A stretch of DNA of 41,181 nucleotides from an uncultured Candidatus Actinomarina sp. (GCA_902626065.1 CACODT010000009.1:1-41181); one strand, 5' to 3'; positions 1 to 7,887 are shown, numbered from the stretch's first letter. Notes: a model not told the origin generated them from the sequence alone. Made by a program: numbers and translations.

Positions 1-1355
1 ATTGGACCGCTTACGACAGCTTTTAAAACTGAAAGAAAGAATAGGAAAAACGGTAAAAGTAAAATTAGAGATAAGAATAAAATCAATGTCAACGGAGTAC
101 TTATTAATGACCATAATAAACTAAAACCCTCCCCATAAATTGTAGGATTTCCTGCGTTAGCTCCAGCATTCCATGAATATCCGGAAATAATCCCTATTAA
201 AGCATTTGAAAATAAAGTACCAGAGACTACAAGTTTCAAAAGAAATGAAGTCATAGATTCAATTCTTGTGAATTTTATTTCTCTTCCAAAAATTTTCGGT
301 ATTAAATAATAAATAAATGAGACTGTTATCAAAATACAACTAAGTACATACCCATATCTAATTGCGATTTCAAAATTTGTGAGACTTAATATTGGAATAA
401 TGTTGGATAAAGATGAAACGATTTGAAAAATATTAGATACTACAAAAATACCGAAAGAAAAGCTTACAAGACCATAGATTATTTTATTTTCATCATTTCT
501 TGATGCCACAGTTCTAAAAAAGTTGACCGTAATAGCAAGTAATGGGAGAGAGAGACTTATTGATAGGTAAAGTGATATATTTTCTATCCAATTAGGCAAA
601 ACAGATCCAAAATAAAATTTGAAATTTGTCCATGGAAGAAGAAATAAAAAACCCCAAAAACCAATTGAGCCAAGTGTTTTACTATATAAAGTACCATTTA
701 TTCCCTTTGTGATCATGAAATGAAGTAGTGATAAAAACACAAAAGAATAACCCACATATATATGTGTAGAAATATACATTGCATTGATGAAAAAATTATC
801 ACTAAATACTACATAATCTCCTCGGTAGATAATTAATGAAATCAAATAAAAAATACTTGCTCCAAACAAATATTGACTACTGATAAATAGCGAGGGCTCT
901 TTTTTTGCAAGTATATTAAGTATTACTAAGCCAACAAATGCAAACAGCATTAGTATTTTAAAAAATAAAGTAAAACTTATATTTCCAAAAAAAAGGAAAT
1001 TTTCGGGAAATATGATTGCTAATAAAAGATCAAGAGATTCAAGCCCAATCACTCCTAAAGAAGTTAAAAAGAATATAGGAAATATTAATAATTTTCTTCC
1101 AAGTGTCTTTGGTAAGAGATAAACAGTCAAAAATACAATTAGAAACGAAAGAATTAAAGAATAAATTATATGATTATTTAATTTTTCTAAAAATCCACTA
1201 TTAAGGATATTATTTTGAGGAAGAATATTCGCAAAAACAAAATATGCCTCTTTTGTTAATGCAGTAATTCCAAATAATAAAAGTAATAATGGTGTTAAAA
1301 CGATAAAGAATTTTGAAAAGGCTTGTTCATTTTTCGGAAAAATTTTTATTCTCAT
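1..1355 (-). CDS. CcoN-like heme-copper oxidase subunit I paralogue, 3' end cut by window
   Basis: I translated this open minus-strand frame by hand from ATG at 1355; it runs off the left edge after about 451 codons. It is almost entirely membrane helices. Two stretches match cbb3 oxidase subunit I (CcoN) closely: residues about 221-265 (LYSKTLGSIGFWGF, then PNW, then AITVNFFRT) and about 325-352 (YYLIPKIFGRE). Known CcoN metal ligands are six His. Here H62 and H198 sit at the positions of the helix-2 heme ligand and first CuB ligand, but the adjacent CuB His-His pair aligns with K246-F247 and the helix-10 His-x-His with A331-I-R333. Spacing 198 to 246 to 331 resembles P. stutzeri CcoN (207, 257, 347). 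Family membership is seen in sequence; loss of oxidase chemistry is inference. It diverges from the bc operon. No clear Shine-Dalgarno precedes the ATG. Confidence 0.75.
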   Translation of the reverse strand, partial: MRIKIFPKNEQAFSKFFIVLTPLLLLLFGITALTKEAYFVFANILPQNNILNSGFLEKLNNHIIYSLILSFLIVFLTVYLLPKTLGRKLLIFPIFFLTSLGVIGLESLDLLLAIIFPENFLFFGNISFTLFFKILMLFAFVGLVILNILAKKEPSLFISSQYLFGASIFYLISLIIYRGDYVVFSDNFFINAMYISTHIYVGYSFVFLSLLHFMITKGINGTLYSKTLGSIGFWGFLFLLPWTNFKFYFGSVLPNWIENISLYLSISLSLPLLAITVNFFRTVASRNDENKIIYGLVSFSFGIFVVSNIFQIVSSLSNIIPILSLTNFEIAIRYGYVLSCILITVSFIYYLIPKIFGREIKFTRIESMTSFLLKLVVSGTLFSNALIGIISGYSWNAGANAGNPTIYGEGFSLLWSLISTPLTLILFLSLILLLPFFLFFLSVLKAVVSGP

Positions 1356-1430
1356 TAATTTAATTAGTAAGTACTCAATTTGATTGTACTTCTAATCCGT
1401 AGAAATTCCTCAAATAAAATTAGTAATTTT

Positions 1431-1461
1431 TTGAAAAAAGTTGGGACATAAAATTTATAAT
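1431..1461 (+). promoter_or_regulatory. Candidate promoter for the bc operon
   Basis: The 171-base divergent gap contains a perfect TATAAT at 1456-1461 preceded by TTGAAA at 1431-1436, with a rather long spacer of 19. A start about 7 bases downstream would leave a 5' leader of about 60 bases before the TTG at 1527. In such AT-rich DNA a TATAAT can occur by chance, so this is tentative. I see nothing else definite in 1356-1526. Confidence 0.3.
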
Positions 1462-1526
1462 ATCCCAGTAATCCTTGATAGAATAGATGTATAAGGTTTT
1501 TGAGTACATAGCGTGTTGAGGGAAAC

Positions 1527-2120
1527 TTGTTAAATTTTATATTTGTTAATCGATACAAAATCGGTGTGGCTTTAATATTTGCCGGTGTTGGCGGTATTAC
1601 TATAGGTGTAATAATTGCACACTTTGCTGGGTTCCCAGAAGGCGAAGTAATTGATTATTTTAACTGGATGCCAAGAGGATGGCTGATGCAAACAATCGGT
1701 CAATTAATTGCATTTGGTGCTGGTCAATTCTTATTAATCGGCATGGCTATGTTGGCCTGGCAAGAATCAGAACTTACTTGGGCTAGAGCAACCTATTTAG
1801 CATTTTTGAGTTGGGTACAGTTTGCTTTAATTTTTGGAGTTTTACCATCAGAGTGGCTTAACTTATCCCAAGGACCACTTGAGTGGAGCAACCAAAGAGA
1901 ATTTATAAATTTCCCTCCAATTCTATTTTTAGGAAATGAAATAGGTATGAGTCTTGGAGCTTTGAAAGATATTATCCAAGTTGGAATATCAATGGGTGCT
2001 CTGATAACTGCTTTTGTTGTTGGTTATTTGATTCAAGATATAAATGAAGCAAAGGAAAAAGGTAAAACAAGAATTTCAGATTATGGAAAAGAGGTTGTGA
2101 AGGTAGGTGCTGATGGCTAA
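1527..2120 (+). CDS. Unknown multi-pass membrane protein, first gene of bc operon
   Basis: A 197-residue protein with hydrophobic segments at about 11-33, 55-77, 86-107 and 144-167, and a charged C-terminal tail. I do not recognise the family. The segment between helices 3 and 4 is rich in W and P (LPSEWLNLSQGPLEW, then FPPILFLGNE), suggesting a conserved loop at the membrane surface. The TTG start at 1527 is chosen because GAGGG lies just upstream at 1518-1522; a GTG near codon 14 is an alternative. Its 3' end overlaps the ferredoxin gene by 8 bases, so translation is probably coupled and the protein is probably an accessory or structural subunit of the bc complex. That role is inferred only from position. 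Confidence 0.7.
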   Translation: MLNFIFVNRYKIGVALIFAGVGGITIGVIIAHFAGFPEGEVIDYFNWMPRGWLMQTIGQLIAFGAGQFLLIGMAMLAWQESELTWARATYLAFLSWVQFALIFGVLPSEWLNLSQGPLEWSNQREFINFPPILFLGNEIGMSLGALKDIIQVGISMGALITAFVVGYLIQDINEAKEKGKTRISDYGKEVVKVGADG

Positions 2121-2562
2121 ATCAGAAGTACTTATCGAAATGCCTGAGTTTGAAAAAAAATACAATTTAGCAATGGTTGAATCTGAAAAGGTTTCATCTA
2201 GAGTAAGACCAAAACAGTTTCTCCATATAGACGAAGCAGAGTGTATTTTATGTGAAGGATGCGTAGATATTTGTCCTTGGAAGTGTATTCATTATTTATC
2301 AACAGAAGCAATTGAAGACTCTATAAATGTAGAGGCTCCAAGTATGGAAGAAAATGAAACAGGGTTCTTTGTTGTTGATGAAGAAGCATGCACCAGATGT
2401 GCATTATGTGTAGATAGATGCCCAACAGGGGTTATTTCACTTGGAAAATTTGCAGGATCTTTAGCTGATGCTGCCATTAAAAATGGCGTTTATGAGTCTC
2501 CATGGGATGAAGACTCAGGTGCAAGAAGTGATCGTCATGGCTATATATATGGAAGACTTTAA
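2113..2562 (+). CDS. 2[4Fe-4S] ferredoxin-like protein of the bc operon
   Basis: A 149-residue soluble protein with two complete 4Fe-4S motifs: C44-C47-C50-C54 followed by P, and C93-C96-C99-C103 followed by P. The second cysteine of one cluster's set, with proline after the last cysteine, is the pattern of bacterial 2[4Fe-4S] ferredoxins. About 40 residues precede the first cluster, 38 residues separate the motifs, and an acidic/aromatic tail of about 45 residues follows; these are long for a simple ferredoxin. No helix or signal peptide is visible, so it should face the cytoplasm. I chose ATG 2113 (ATGGCTAA overlapping the upstream stop) over GTG 2107. Its stop overlaps the next ATG by one base. 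Placement inside a bc operon suggests electron exchange with the cytochrome b; this is inference. Confidence 0.9.
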   Translation: MAKSEVLIEMPEFEKKYNLAMVESEKVSSRVRPKQFLHIDEAECILCEGCVDICPWKCIHYLSTEAIEDSINVEAPSMEENETGFFVVDEEACTRCALCVDRCPTGVISLGKFAGSLADAAIKNGVYESPWDEDSGARSDRHGYIYGRL

Positions 2563-3341
2563 TGAAAAACGAAAAAATTAAATTTAGAGATCGTATAAAA
2601 GACATAAGCGCAGGCCTTGGTGATTCATTAAAAGAGAGTACGCTTTGGGGAAGTATTTTTAGGCCAGGTTCTCCATTCAGAAAAGGTTATTCAGACAGTC
2701 CAAGAAATAGATCATATGTTGTGATGAACAACGTTTTATATCACTTACACCCCGTAAAAGTTAAAAGACACGGTGTTAGACTTTCCTACACTCTTTGTCT
2801 TGGAGGTCTGAGCTTTTTTACTTTTATAGTTTTAACTATCACTGGTATTTGGTTGATGTTTTACTTTAGACCAACGGAAATGGCATATGTCGATATACAG
2901 ACTTTACAGACAAGCATAGCTTTTGGTTCTCTTGTTAGGAATATGCATAGATGGGCTGCCCATATTATGGTTTTAGTTGTTTTTCTTCACATGTCTAGAG
3001 TTTTTTATCACGGCGCCTATAAAGCACCAAGAGAATTTAACTGGGTGATTGGTGTAATTTTGTTGATCTTAACATTGCTTCTTTCATTTACCGGTTATTT
3101 GCTTCCTTGGGATCAGTTAGCAATATGGGCCGTTACAGTTGGTGGCAATATGGCAGGCTATACGCCAGTATTTGGACAACAAGTTAAATTTGCATTATTT
3201 GCAGGTTTAGAAGCAACAGAAGCAACTTTATTGAGATTTTATGTTTTACATGTTCTGTTTTTACCATTTATTATCGTAATTTTTATGGCTATACATTTCT
3301 GGAGAGTCAGAAAGGACGGCGGGATTTCTGGTCCCCTTTAG
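2562..3341 (+). CDS. Cytochrome b6-like subunit (N-terminal half of cytochrome b)
   Basis: This is the diheme, four-helix half of cytochrome b, encoded separately as in b6f and Firmicutes complexes. Heme ligands are H129 and H143 (spacing 14) in helix 2 and H230 and H245 (spacing 15, the b6 type) in helix 4. The protein ends in RKDGGISGPL, like cytochrome b6. C79 in CLGG, at the start of helix 1, matches the cysteine that in b6 and Bacillus QcrB binds the extra heme ci/cn covalently. The N-terminus carries about 60 extra polar residues. It oxidises or reduces menaquinol in the membrane as the core of the bc complex. The stop at 3339-3341 is followed by a good ribosome site for the next gene. 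Confidence 0.93.
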   Translation: MKNEKIKFRDRIKDISAGLGDSLKESTLWGSIFRPGSPFRKGYSDSPRNRSYVVMNNVLYHLHPVKVKRHGVRLSYTLCLGGLSFFTFIVLTITGIWLMFYFRPTEMAYVDIQTLQTSIAFGSLVRNMHRWAAHIMVLVVFLHMSRVFYHGAYKAPREFNWVIGVILLILTLLLSFTGYLLPWDQLAIWAVTVGGNMAGYTPVFGQQVKFALFAGLEATEATLLRFYVLHVLFLPFIIVIFMAIHFWRVRKDGGISGPL

Positions 3342-3353
3342 CAAGAGGTTTTT

Positions 3354-4220
3354 ATGGTTGATATTCCTGAACATTTATTATTGAGAACTGCTGAAGCAAG
3401 AGCTAAAGCTTTAGGTATTACAGTTGAACAAGCGTTGGCAGAACTGAAAGGTGAATCAGCTCCTACAAAAATTGAGAAAGAGCCTGAAGTGCTTGACGTT
3501 TCACCAGTAGAAAAAGAAGTAAAAGAGACACCTCCACCTCCAGCAGCGGAAGTAAAAGAGACACCTCCACCTCCAGCAGCAGCTGTTAAGGAAGCACCTG
3601 CTCCAGCAGCCGCTGTAAAGGAAGCTCCAGCACCCACAAAAACAAATGGCAAAACAAATGGACAAATTCCTGCTGAAGTAGATTTTTCACCTGAAACAAA
3701 AGTAACTCAAAGATTATTGACTGTTGTAAAAGCCAAACCTATTCAAAAACCCGCTTCAGAACCAGTTGATAAAGTTAATACGTGGCCGCATTTAATGCTT
3801 CCTGAATTTATTTCGTTGATGGCTATGACAGCTTTCTTAATTTTTATTAGTGCAATTTTGCAAGCACCTTTATTGGAAGAGGCAAATCCTAATATCACTC
3901 CAAACCCAGCAAAAGCACCTTGGTATTTCTTAGGTTTACAAGAGTTGCTTTCATATTGGGATCCACAAATTGCAGGAGTCATGATTCCACTTTTGATTGG
4001 CGTTCTTGCATTTATGGCAATCCCATATATTGATAGAAACAAAGATAATAAGCCATCTAAAAGAAAATATGCAATAATGCTATGGACCTTTTTTCTGGCT
4101 GGTGCAGGTACTTTAAGTATTATTGGTATCTTATTCAGAGGCCCAGGTTGGAACTGGACATATCCGTGGATTGACGGTGTTTGGTTTGATGATTTGCTTG
4201 ACTGGGTCCACTTCGAATGA
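3354..4220 (+). CDS. Cytochrome b subunit IV-like protein (C-terminal half) with Pro/Ala-rich extension
   Basis: Residues about 144-288 form the C-terminal half of cytochrome b: three helices at about 151-170, 205-224 and 239-261, with the Qo-site motif at 188-191 reading APWY inside KAPWYFLGLQEL. Canonical PEWY has Glu where this has Pro; a Glu occurs at position 197. The first 140 residues are an unusual soluble extension that starts with an IPEHLL helix and continues into Pro/Ala/Lys-rich repeats (about residues 55-95). Such a linker could tether or space partners. AAGAGG at 3343-3348 supports ATG 3354. The gene overlaps the Rieske start by 4 bases. Identification as subunit IV is firm; the extension's role is unknown. 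Confidence 0.9.
   Translation: MVDIPEHLLLRTAEARAKALGITVEQALAELKGESAPTKIEKEPEVLDVSPVEKEVKETPPPPAAEVKETPPPPAAAVKEAPAPAAAVKEAPAPTKTNGKTNGQIPAEVDFSPETKVTQRLLTVVKAKPIQKPASEPVDKVNTWPHLMLPEFISLMAMTAFLIFISAILQAPLLEEANPNITPNPAKAPWYFLGLQELLSYWDPQIAGVMIPLLIGVLAFMAIPYIDRNKDNKPSKRKYAIMLWTFFLAGAGTLSIIGILFRGPGWNWTYPWIDGVWFDDLLDWVHFE
3516..3581 (+). repeat. Two tandem 33-base repeats plus two decayed units
   Basis: Two near-identical 33-base units (3516-3548 and 3549-3581) encode EVKETPPPPAA twice. Two further, diverged units to about 3630 encode VKEAPAP(AAA). The repeat is in frame within the subunit IV extension, so copy-number change would alter linker length without a frameshift. Confidence 0.85.
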
Positions 4221-5098
4221 CTCTTGTTGAGCTTTCTTTTATTGCAATAGCATTTATTGGAGTATTTGGTGTTATTGGGATAGCAGCTGTAGTAACTGGT
4301 AGAACTCCAAGAGCTGTAACAAAGAGATTAAATTGGAAAAAAAACCTTGATAAAAAAGCATTAAAAGTTGATAAATCCGAAACAAATTTTTTAGCTCCAG
4401 ATGAGCCAGATCTAGAAGAAGAAAATGTATCTGAGGATACTGAAATAGATGATGAAGATACTAACACTGACGGTTCAATTGCAATAAAAGAAGAAGTTAT
4501 ATATGAAGAAATTTCAGAGGAAGAAGCTGGAATGACCCGTAGACAATTTTTAGGTAAAGCTCTTGGAATTACTTTTGGAGCGTTTGCTGGTATTCAACTT
4601 ATTTCATGGCTTGGTTTCTTTTATCCAAAAGTTTCTGGAGGATTTGGTTCTAAAATTGATGCAGGTAGGGTAGATGATTTGAAAGATCAAATTTTTCAAT
4701 CTGATGGTTCGGTTATTCCTGCATTCATACCTTCTGCTAGAGCATATGTATTGCCATTTAACGATGAAGGTCAATCTCAGTTTTCCGATAGTGGAACTAT
4801 TGCAGACGGACTAGTTGCTGTATATCAACGCTGTGTTCACCTAGGTTGCAGGGTTCCTTGGTGTAACACGTCTCAAGGTTTTGAATGTCCTTGTCATGGT
4901 TCAAAGTACAACATGCTAGGTGAATATTATGCGGGACCCGCCCCGAGAAATCTGGATAGATTTATTGTCAGCGTAAATTCAGCTGGAAAATTTATAATTG
5001 ATACAGGATCAATTATCGAATCACCAAGAGCTGCAGGAATGTCAATTAAATACCCTCAAGGGCTTTCTTGCATAACAATCGCAGAGACAGAAGAGTAA
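4217..5098 (+). CDS. Rieske [2Fe-2S] iron-sulfur protein of the bc complex
   Basis: Rieske boxes are complete: CVHLGC at 206-211 and CPCHGS at 224-229, giving cluster ligands C206, H208, C224, H227 and the usual disulfide pair C211/C226. A GPAPR loop follows, as in bc-complex Rieske proteins. There are two hydrophobic segments: an N-terminal helix at about 5-27 and a second at 115-136 preceded by RRQFLG, which resembles a Tat-type twin arginine. Between them lies a long acidic stretch (about 60-104, mostly D/E), not usual in this family. The protein takes one electron from quinol at the Qo site and passes it to cytochrome c. It overlaps subunit IV by 4 bases and is followed 2 bases later by the cytochrome gene. 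Confidence 0.95.
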   Translation: MTLVELSFIAIAFIGVFGVIGIAAVVTGRTPRAVTKRLNWKKNLDKKALKVDKSETNFLAPDEPDLEEENVSEDTEIDDEDTNTDGSIAIKEEVIYEEISEEEAGMTRRQFLGKALGITFGAFAGIQLISWLGFFYPKVSGGFGSKIDAGRVDDLKDQIFQSDGSVIPAFIPSARAYVLPFNDEGQSQFSDSGTIADGLVAVYQRCVHLGCRVPWCNTSQGFECPCHGSKYNMLGEYYAGPAPRNLDRFIVSVNSAGKFIIDTGSIIESPRAAGMSIKYPQGLSCITIAETEE

Positions 5099-5100
5099 AT

Positions 5101-6525
5101 ATGAATAGTTCATTTTTTATAACATTGATATCTTTGGCAATTATTGGTGCAATTGCTTATTTCTCAGCAGTAGGTTTTCGTGGTGCTGGAAAAATAAAAA
5201 AAGTTCCAAGAAATCTTTCAAATTATTTATCTGATGACGAATTAGAGACTACCCATCTTGATAAGACATTATCAGTAGCTGTTGTTCTTGCTTCACTATT
5301 GACCATCATGATTCCGTTATATTATCTTGGTGAACCAGCCAGACAAGAAAGCTTTGTCGAAGAGTTCGATGATGTATCTGTTGAAAGAGGAAAGCATTTA
5401 TATGAAGAGTTTGGGTGTGGAAATTGTCATGGAGCAGACGGTAGTGGAGGAGCTGCCTCATATGTCGAAAAAAGGAGTGGAGTAAGTGTAACTTGGGTAG
5501 CTCCAGCAATCAATAATGTTTTTTATAGATATGATGATGATGAAGTTTTGTATTGGCTTATTTATGGAAGAGCGAACTCACCTATGCCTGCTTGGGGATT
5601 AAAAGGTGGCGGTCCTATGAATGATGGTCAATTAGATGACTTAATTGATTATTTACACTATTTTCAGATTTCACAAAATGAAGAATTACAATCAATTGAG
5701 CAAAATATTAACTCTTCATTGCTAAGAATTGAAAGTTCTGACTTACAAGTTGAAAGTGAAATTGAAAAACAAAAAGAATTAATTGAAAATATTAAAGCTG
5801 CTCCTCAAAGGCTTCCTGTAGCTGTTGAGGCAGTTGAAATTGTATCGGCAATCTTGGCAAGACAAAATGGAATCGATACCGATGAAGATGGGTTGTTTGA
5901 TTCTGTTGAAACAGACATTTCTACATACAGTGAAACAATTTCAGAAGTATTAGGAACATCTATATTAAACCTAAATCCCGATGAACCCGAGTCAACACCT
6001 GGAAGAAAAGATGGATCAGTTGTAAGAGGATACTTATCAGATCTTGAAACAAGTGTTATTAACCTGGGTATTCTTAGTGAAGGTTACGATAAATTCATTA
6101 ATGAGGCTGAAAAAGGCTTAGCATTTCTAGAAAACGCTTACGATCAGAAATTATGGCTTATCGACTATCAGGATATCGCAGATTCAACATTTGATGGAGA
6201 TTATGACAAAGCTGTAAGAGCAGTTGGAATATTTAATGCTTACTGTGCAAGATGTCATACCGCTGGTTATTCCGCAGGAGCGGCATACACAAAAATAATT
6301 GGTTCTGGGGGATTAGGTCCAGCTTTAAGAGGAGGCAGGGTAAACATACAGTTTAAAGAAAGAGATGATTTCGTTGATTTTATTATCAATGGGTCTGTAA
6401 ATGGTAAAGGTTATGGAGTCAACGGTGTTGGTGGAGGAAAAATGCCTGGTTTTGGGGCAGTACTACCTCAGTCAGATATAGAATTAGTAATAGATTATTT
6501 GAGAGGAATGAAACCAGATGCGTGA
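5101..6525 (+). CDS. Membrane-anchored di-heme cytochrome c of the bc complex
   Basis: 474 residues from ATG 5101 (GAAGAG a few bases upstream; an upstream non-ATG extension to 5068 overlaps rieske and is unlikely). Two helices at about 5-26 and 57-76 precede two cytochrome c domains with heme sites CGNCH (106-110) and CARCH (382-386); M162 (PMPAW) and M448 (KMPGFG) are likely axial Met ligands. The domains are separated by about 190 residues containing a probable coiled coil (about 192-235) and an acidic calcium-type loop DTDEDGLFD at 259-267 like thrombospondin-3 repeats. It would carry electrons from the Rieske centre toward an oxidase on the outer face of the membrane. The long insert is unusual for this family. 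Confidence 0.93.
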   Translation: MNSSFFITLISLAIIGAIAYFSAVGFRGAGKIKKVPRNLSNYLSDDELETTHLDKTLSVAVVLASLLTIMIPLYYLGEPARQESFVEEFDDVSVERGKHLYEEFGCGNCHGADGSGGAASYVEKRSGVSVTWVAPAINNVFYRYDDDEVLYWLIYGRANSPMPAWGLKGGGPMNDGQLDDLIDYLHYFQISQNEELQSIEQNINSSLLRIESSDLQVESEIEKQKELIENIKAAPQRLPVAVEAVEIVSAILARQNGIDTDEDGLFDSVETDISTYSETISEVLGTSILNLNPDEPESTPGRKDGSVVRGYLSDLETSVINLGILSEGYDKFINEAEKGLAFLENAYDQKLWLIDYQDIADSTFDGDYDKAVRAVGIFNAYCARCHTAGYSAGAAYTKIIGSGGLGPALRGGRVNIQFKERDDFVDFIINGSVNGKGYGVNGVGGGKMPGFGAVLPQSDIELVIDYLRGMKPDA

Positions 6526-6886
6526 AATAATGAGAACTTTGCTTTCGTCTAATTTGACGTTTACAGGAATTTTTCTTTTTGTATTCTTTACACTGTCATT
6601 TTTTGGATCAACTTTTATATTGAATGCAACAAATCTTGGAAGAAGGCTTGGTTTTTTAATTGTTGGTGCAGCGACCTTTGGCTGGTTAGTGATTAACTCA
6701 TTTTTATTCATTCTTTATGCACCAAGAGGCCCGGCTCCATCATCTATTGACGGTTTAAATGCGCTTGAAATTAGGATAATTCCAATCACATATTTCGTAG
6801 GATCCCTTATTTTATTTATCATGTTTCTACTTGCATTGAATAGATATGAGCAAGAAGAAAAAGATACTGAAGAAACAAATAATTAA
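6518..6886 (+). CDS. Small unknown membrane protein, last gene of bc operon
   Basis: 122 residues with three hydrophobic segments (about 15-34, 43-66 and 87-107) and an acidic C-terminal tail. I do not recognise the family. The ATG overlaps the cytochrome c stop by 8 bases (ATGCGTGA), so it is translated with the bc genes and may be a small structural or assembly subunit. This is inferred from position. Confidence 0.7.
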   Translation: MREIMRTLLSSNLTFTGIFLFVFFTLSFFGSTFILNATNLGRRLGFLIVGAATFGWLVINSFLFILYAPRGPAPSSIDGLNALEIRIIPITYFVGSLILFIMFLLALNRYEQEEKDTEETNN

Positions 6887-6927
6887 TCTAAATTAGCGTA
6901 TATCCCTTTAATGAATAGAATCTAATT

Positions 6928-7887
6928 ATGGAATTTATAATCTCAATCGTAAGAAGTGTAATATTATTCGGTCTTTTAATATTTATTGCTTTCAGAATAT
7001 TTAGAATCTTAAGACCATTTGAAAAAGGTTTAGTTGAAAGATTTGGAAAGTACAATCGTGAAGCTACCGCGGGTCTAAATATCGTTATACCTGGAATTGA
7101 AAAATTGATAATTGTTGACATGAGAGAACAAGTCATTGACGTACCTCCACAAGAAGTAATTACAAAAGATAATGTAACAATTACTGTTGATGCAGTTATT
7201 TACTATGAACCAACAGATCCTAAGAAGCTTGTTTATAATGTTGGAGATTTTATTACAGCTGCAACTAAATTAGCACAGACAAACTTAAGAAATGTTGTTG
7301 GTGATCTAGAATTAGACGCTGCTCTTACATCAAGAGAAACAATAAATACTTCGTTGAAATTGATACTTGATGAGGCTACTGATAAATGGGGCACAAGAGT
7401 TGTTCGAGTTGAGATTCAAAGAATAGATCCTCCTCAAGATGTTCAAGATGCAATGAACAAGGTGATGAAAGCTGAAAGAGATAGAAGAGCAGCTGTTACT
7501 GAGGCTGAGGGTGAAAAAAGAGCTGCAATTTTGACAGCAGAAGGTGAAAGAGAGTCACAAATTCTAAGTGCTCAGGGTGAAGCTGAAGCACTTAAGCAAG
7601 TTGCTGATGCTGAAAAGTATGAAAGAGTTGTTACTGCAGAGGGTGAAGCGGAAGCAATAGAAAAAGTTTTTAAAGCAATCCACGAAGGAGATCCCTCCAA
7701 TGACTTAATTGCTATAAAATATTTAGAGTCACTTGAAAAAGTAGCAAATGGTAAAGCTACAAAAATATTTTTACCAGCTGATCTATCTGCAACATTAGGA
7801 AGTATCGGGGCAATTTCAGAATTGTTTAAAGATGATCAAGAAGTTTCAAAAGATAAAAAGAATCCTAAAGCTAAAGAACAAAAGTAA
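6928..7887 (+). CDS. SPFH/band 7 (stomatin/QmcA-like) membrane protein
   Basis: 319 residues: an N-terminal membrane segment (about 5-25), then a band 7 domain beginning with [14 protein letters not shown] and containing [19 protein letters not shown], followed by an Ala/Glu-rich coiled coil (about 185-260; repeated AEGE) that drives oligomer assembly in this family, and a basic tail. Members form large ring or cage assemblies in the membrane and often modulate proteases such as FtsH; no NfeD-type partner is seen here. It begins 41 bases after the bc operon, so it could be transcribed with it or separately. The stop directly abuts the stop of the convergent nucleoside hydrolase. Confidence 0.9.
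   Translation: MEFIISIVRSVILFGLLIFIAFRIFRILRPFEKGLVERFGKYNREATAGLNIVIPGIEKLIIVDMREQVIDVPPQEVITKDNVTITVDAVIYYEPTDPKKLVYNVGDFITAATKLAQTNLRNVVGDLELDAALTSRETINTSLKLILDEATDKWGTRVVRVEIQRIDPPQDVQDAMNKVMKAERDRRAAVTEAEGEKRAAILTAEGERESQILSAQGEAEALKQVADAEKYERVVTAEGEAEAIEKVFKAIHEGDPSNDLIAIKYLESLEKVANGKATKIFLPADLSATLGSIGAISELFKDDQEVSKDKKNPKAKEQK

Noticed and set aside
1364-1558. 64-codon minus-strand frame in the divergent gap
   Set aside because: It overlaps the first bc-operon gene and the promoter region and has no ribosome site or motif.
3338-3652. Minus-strand Gly/Ala/Ser-rich frame over the subunit IV extension
   Set aside because: Its repeats are only the complement of the Pro/Ala repeat in subunit IV.
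5068-5100. N-terminal extension of the cytochrome c gene from a non-ATG codon
   Set aside because: Gives a polar basic leader before the helix and overlaps the Rieske gene; ATG 5101 has a good ribosome site.
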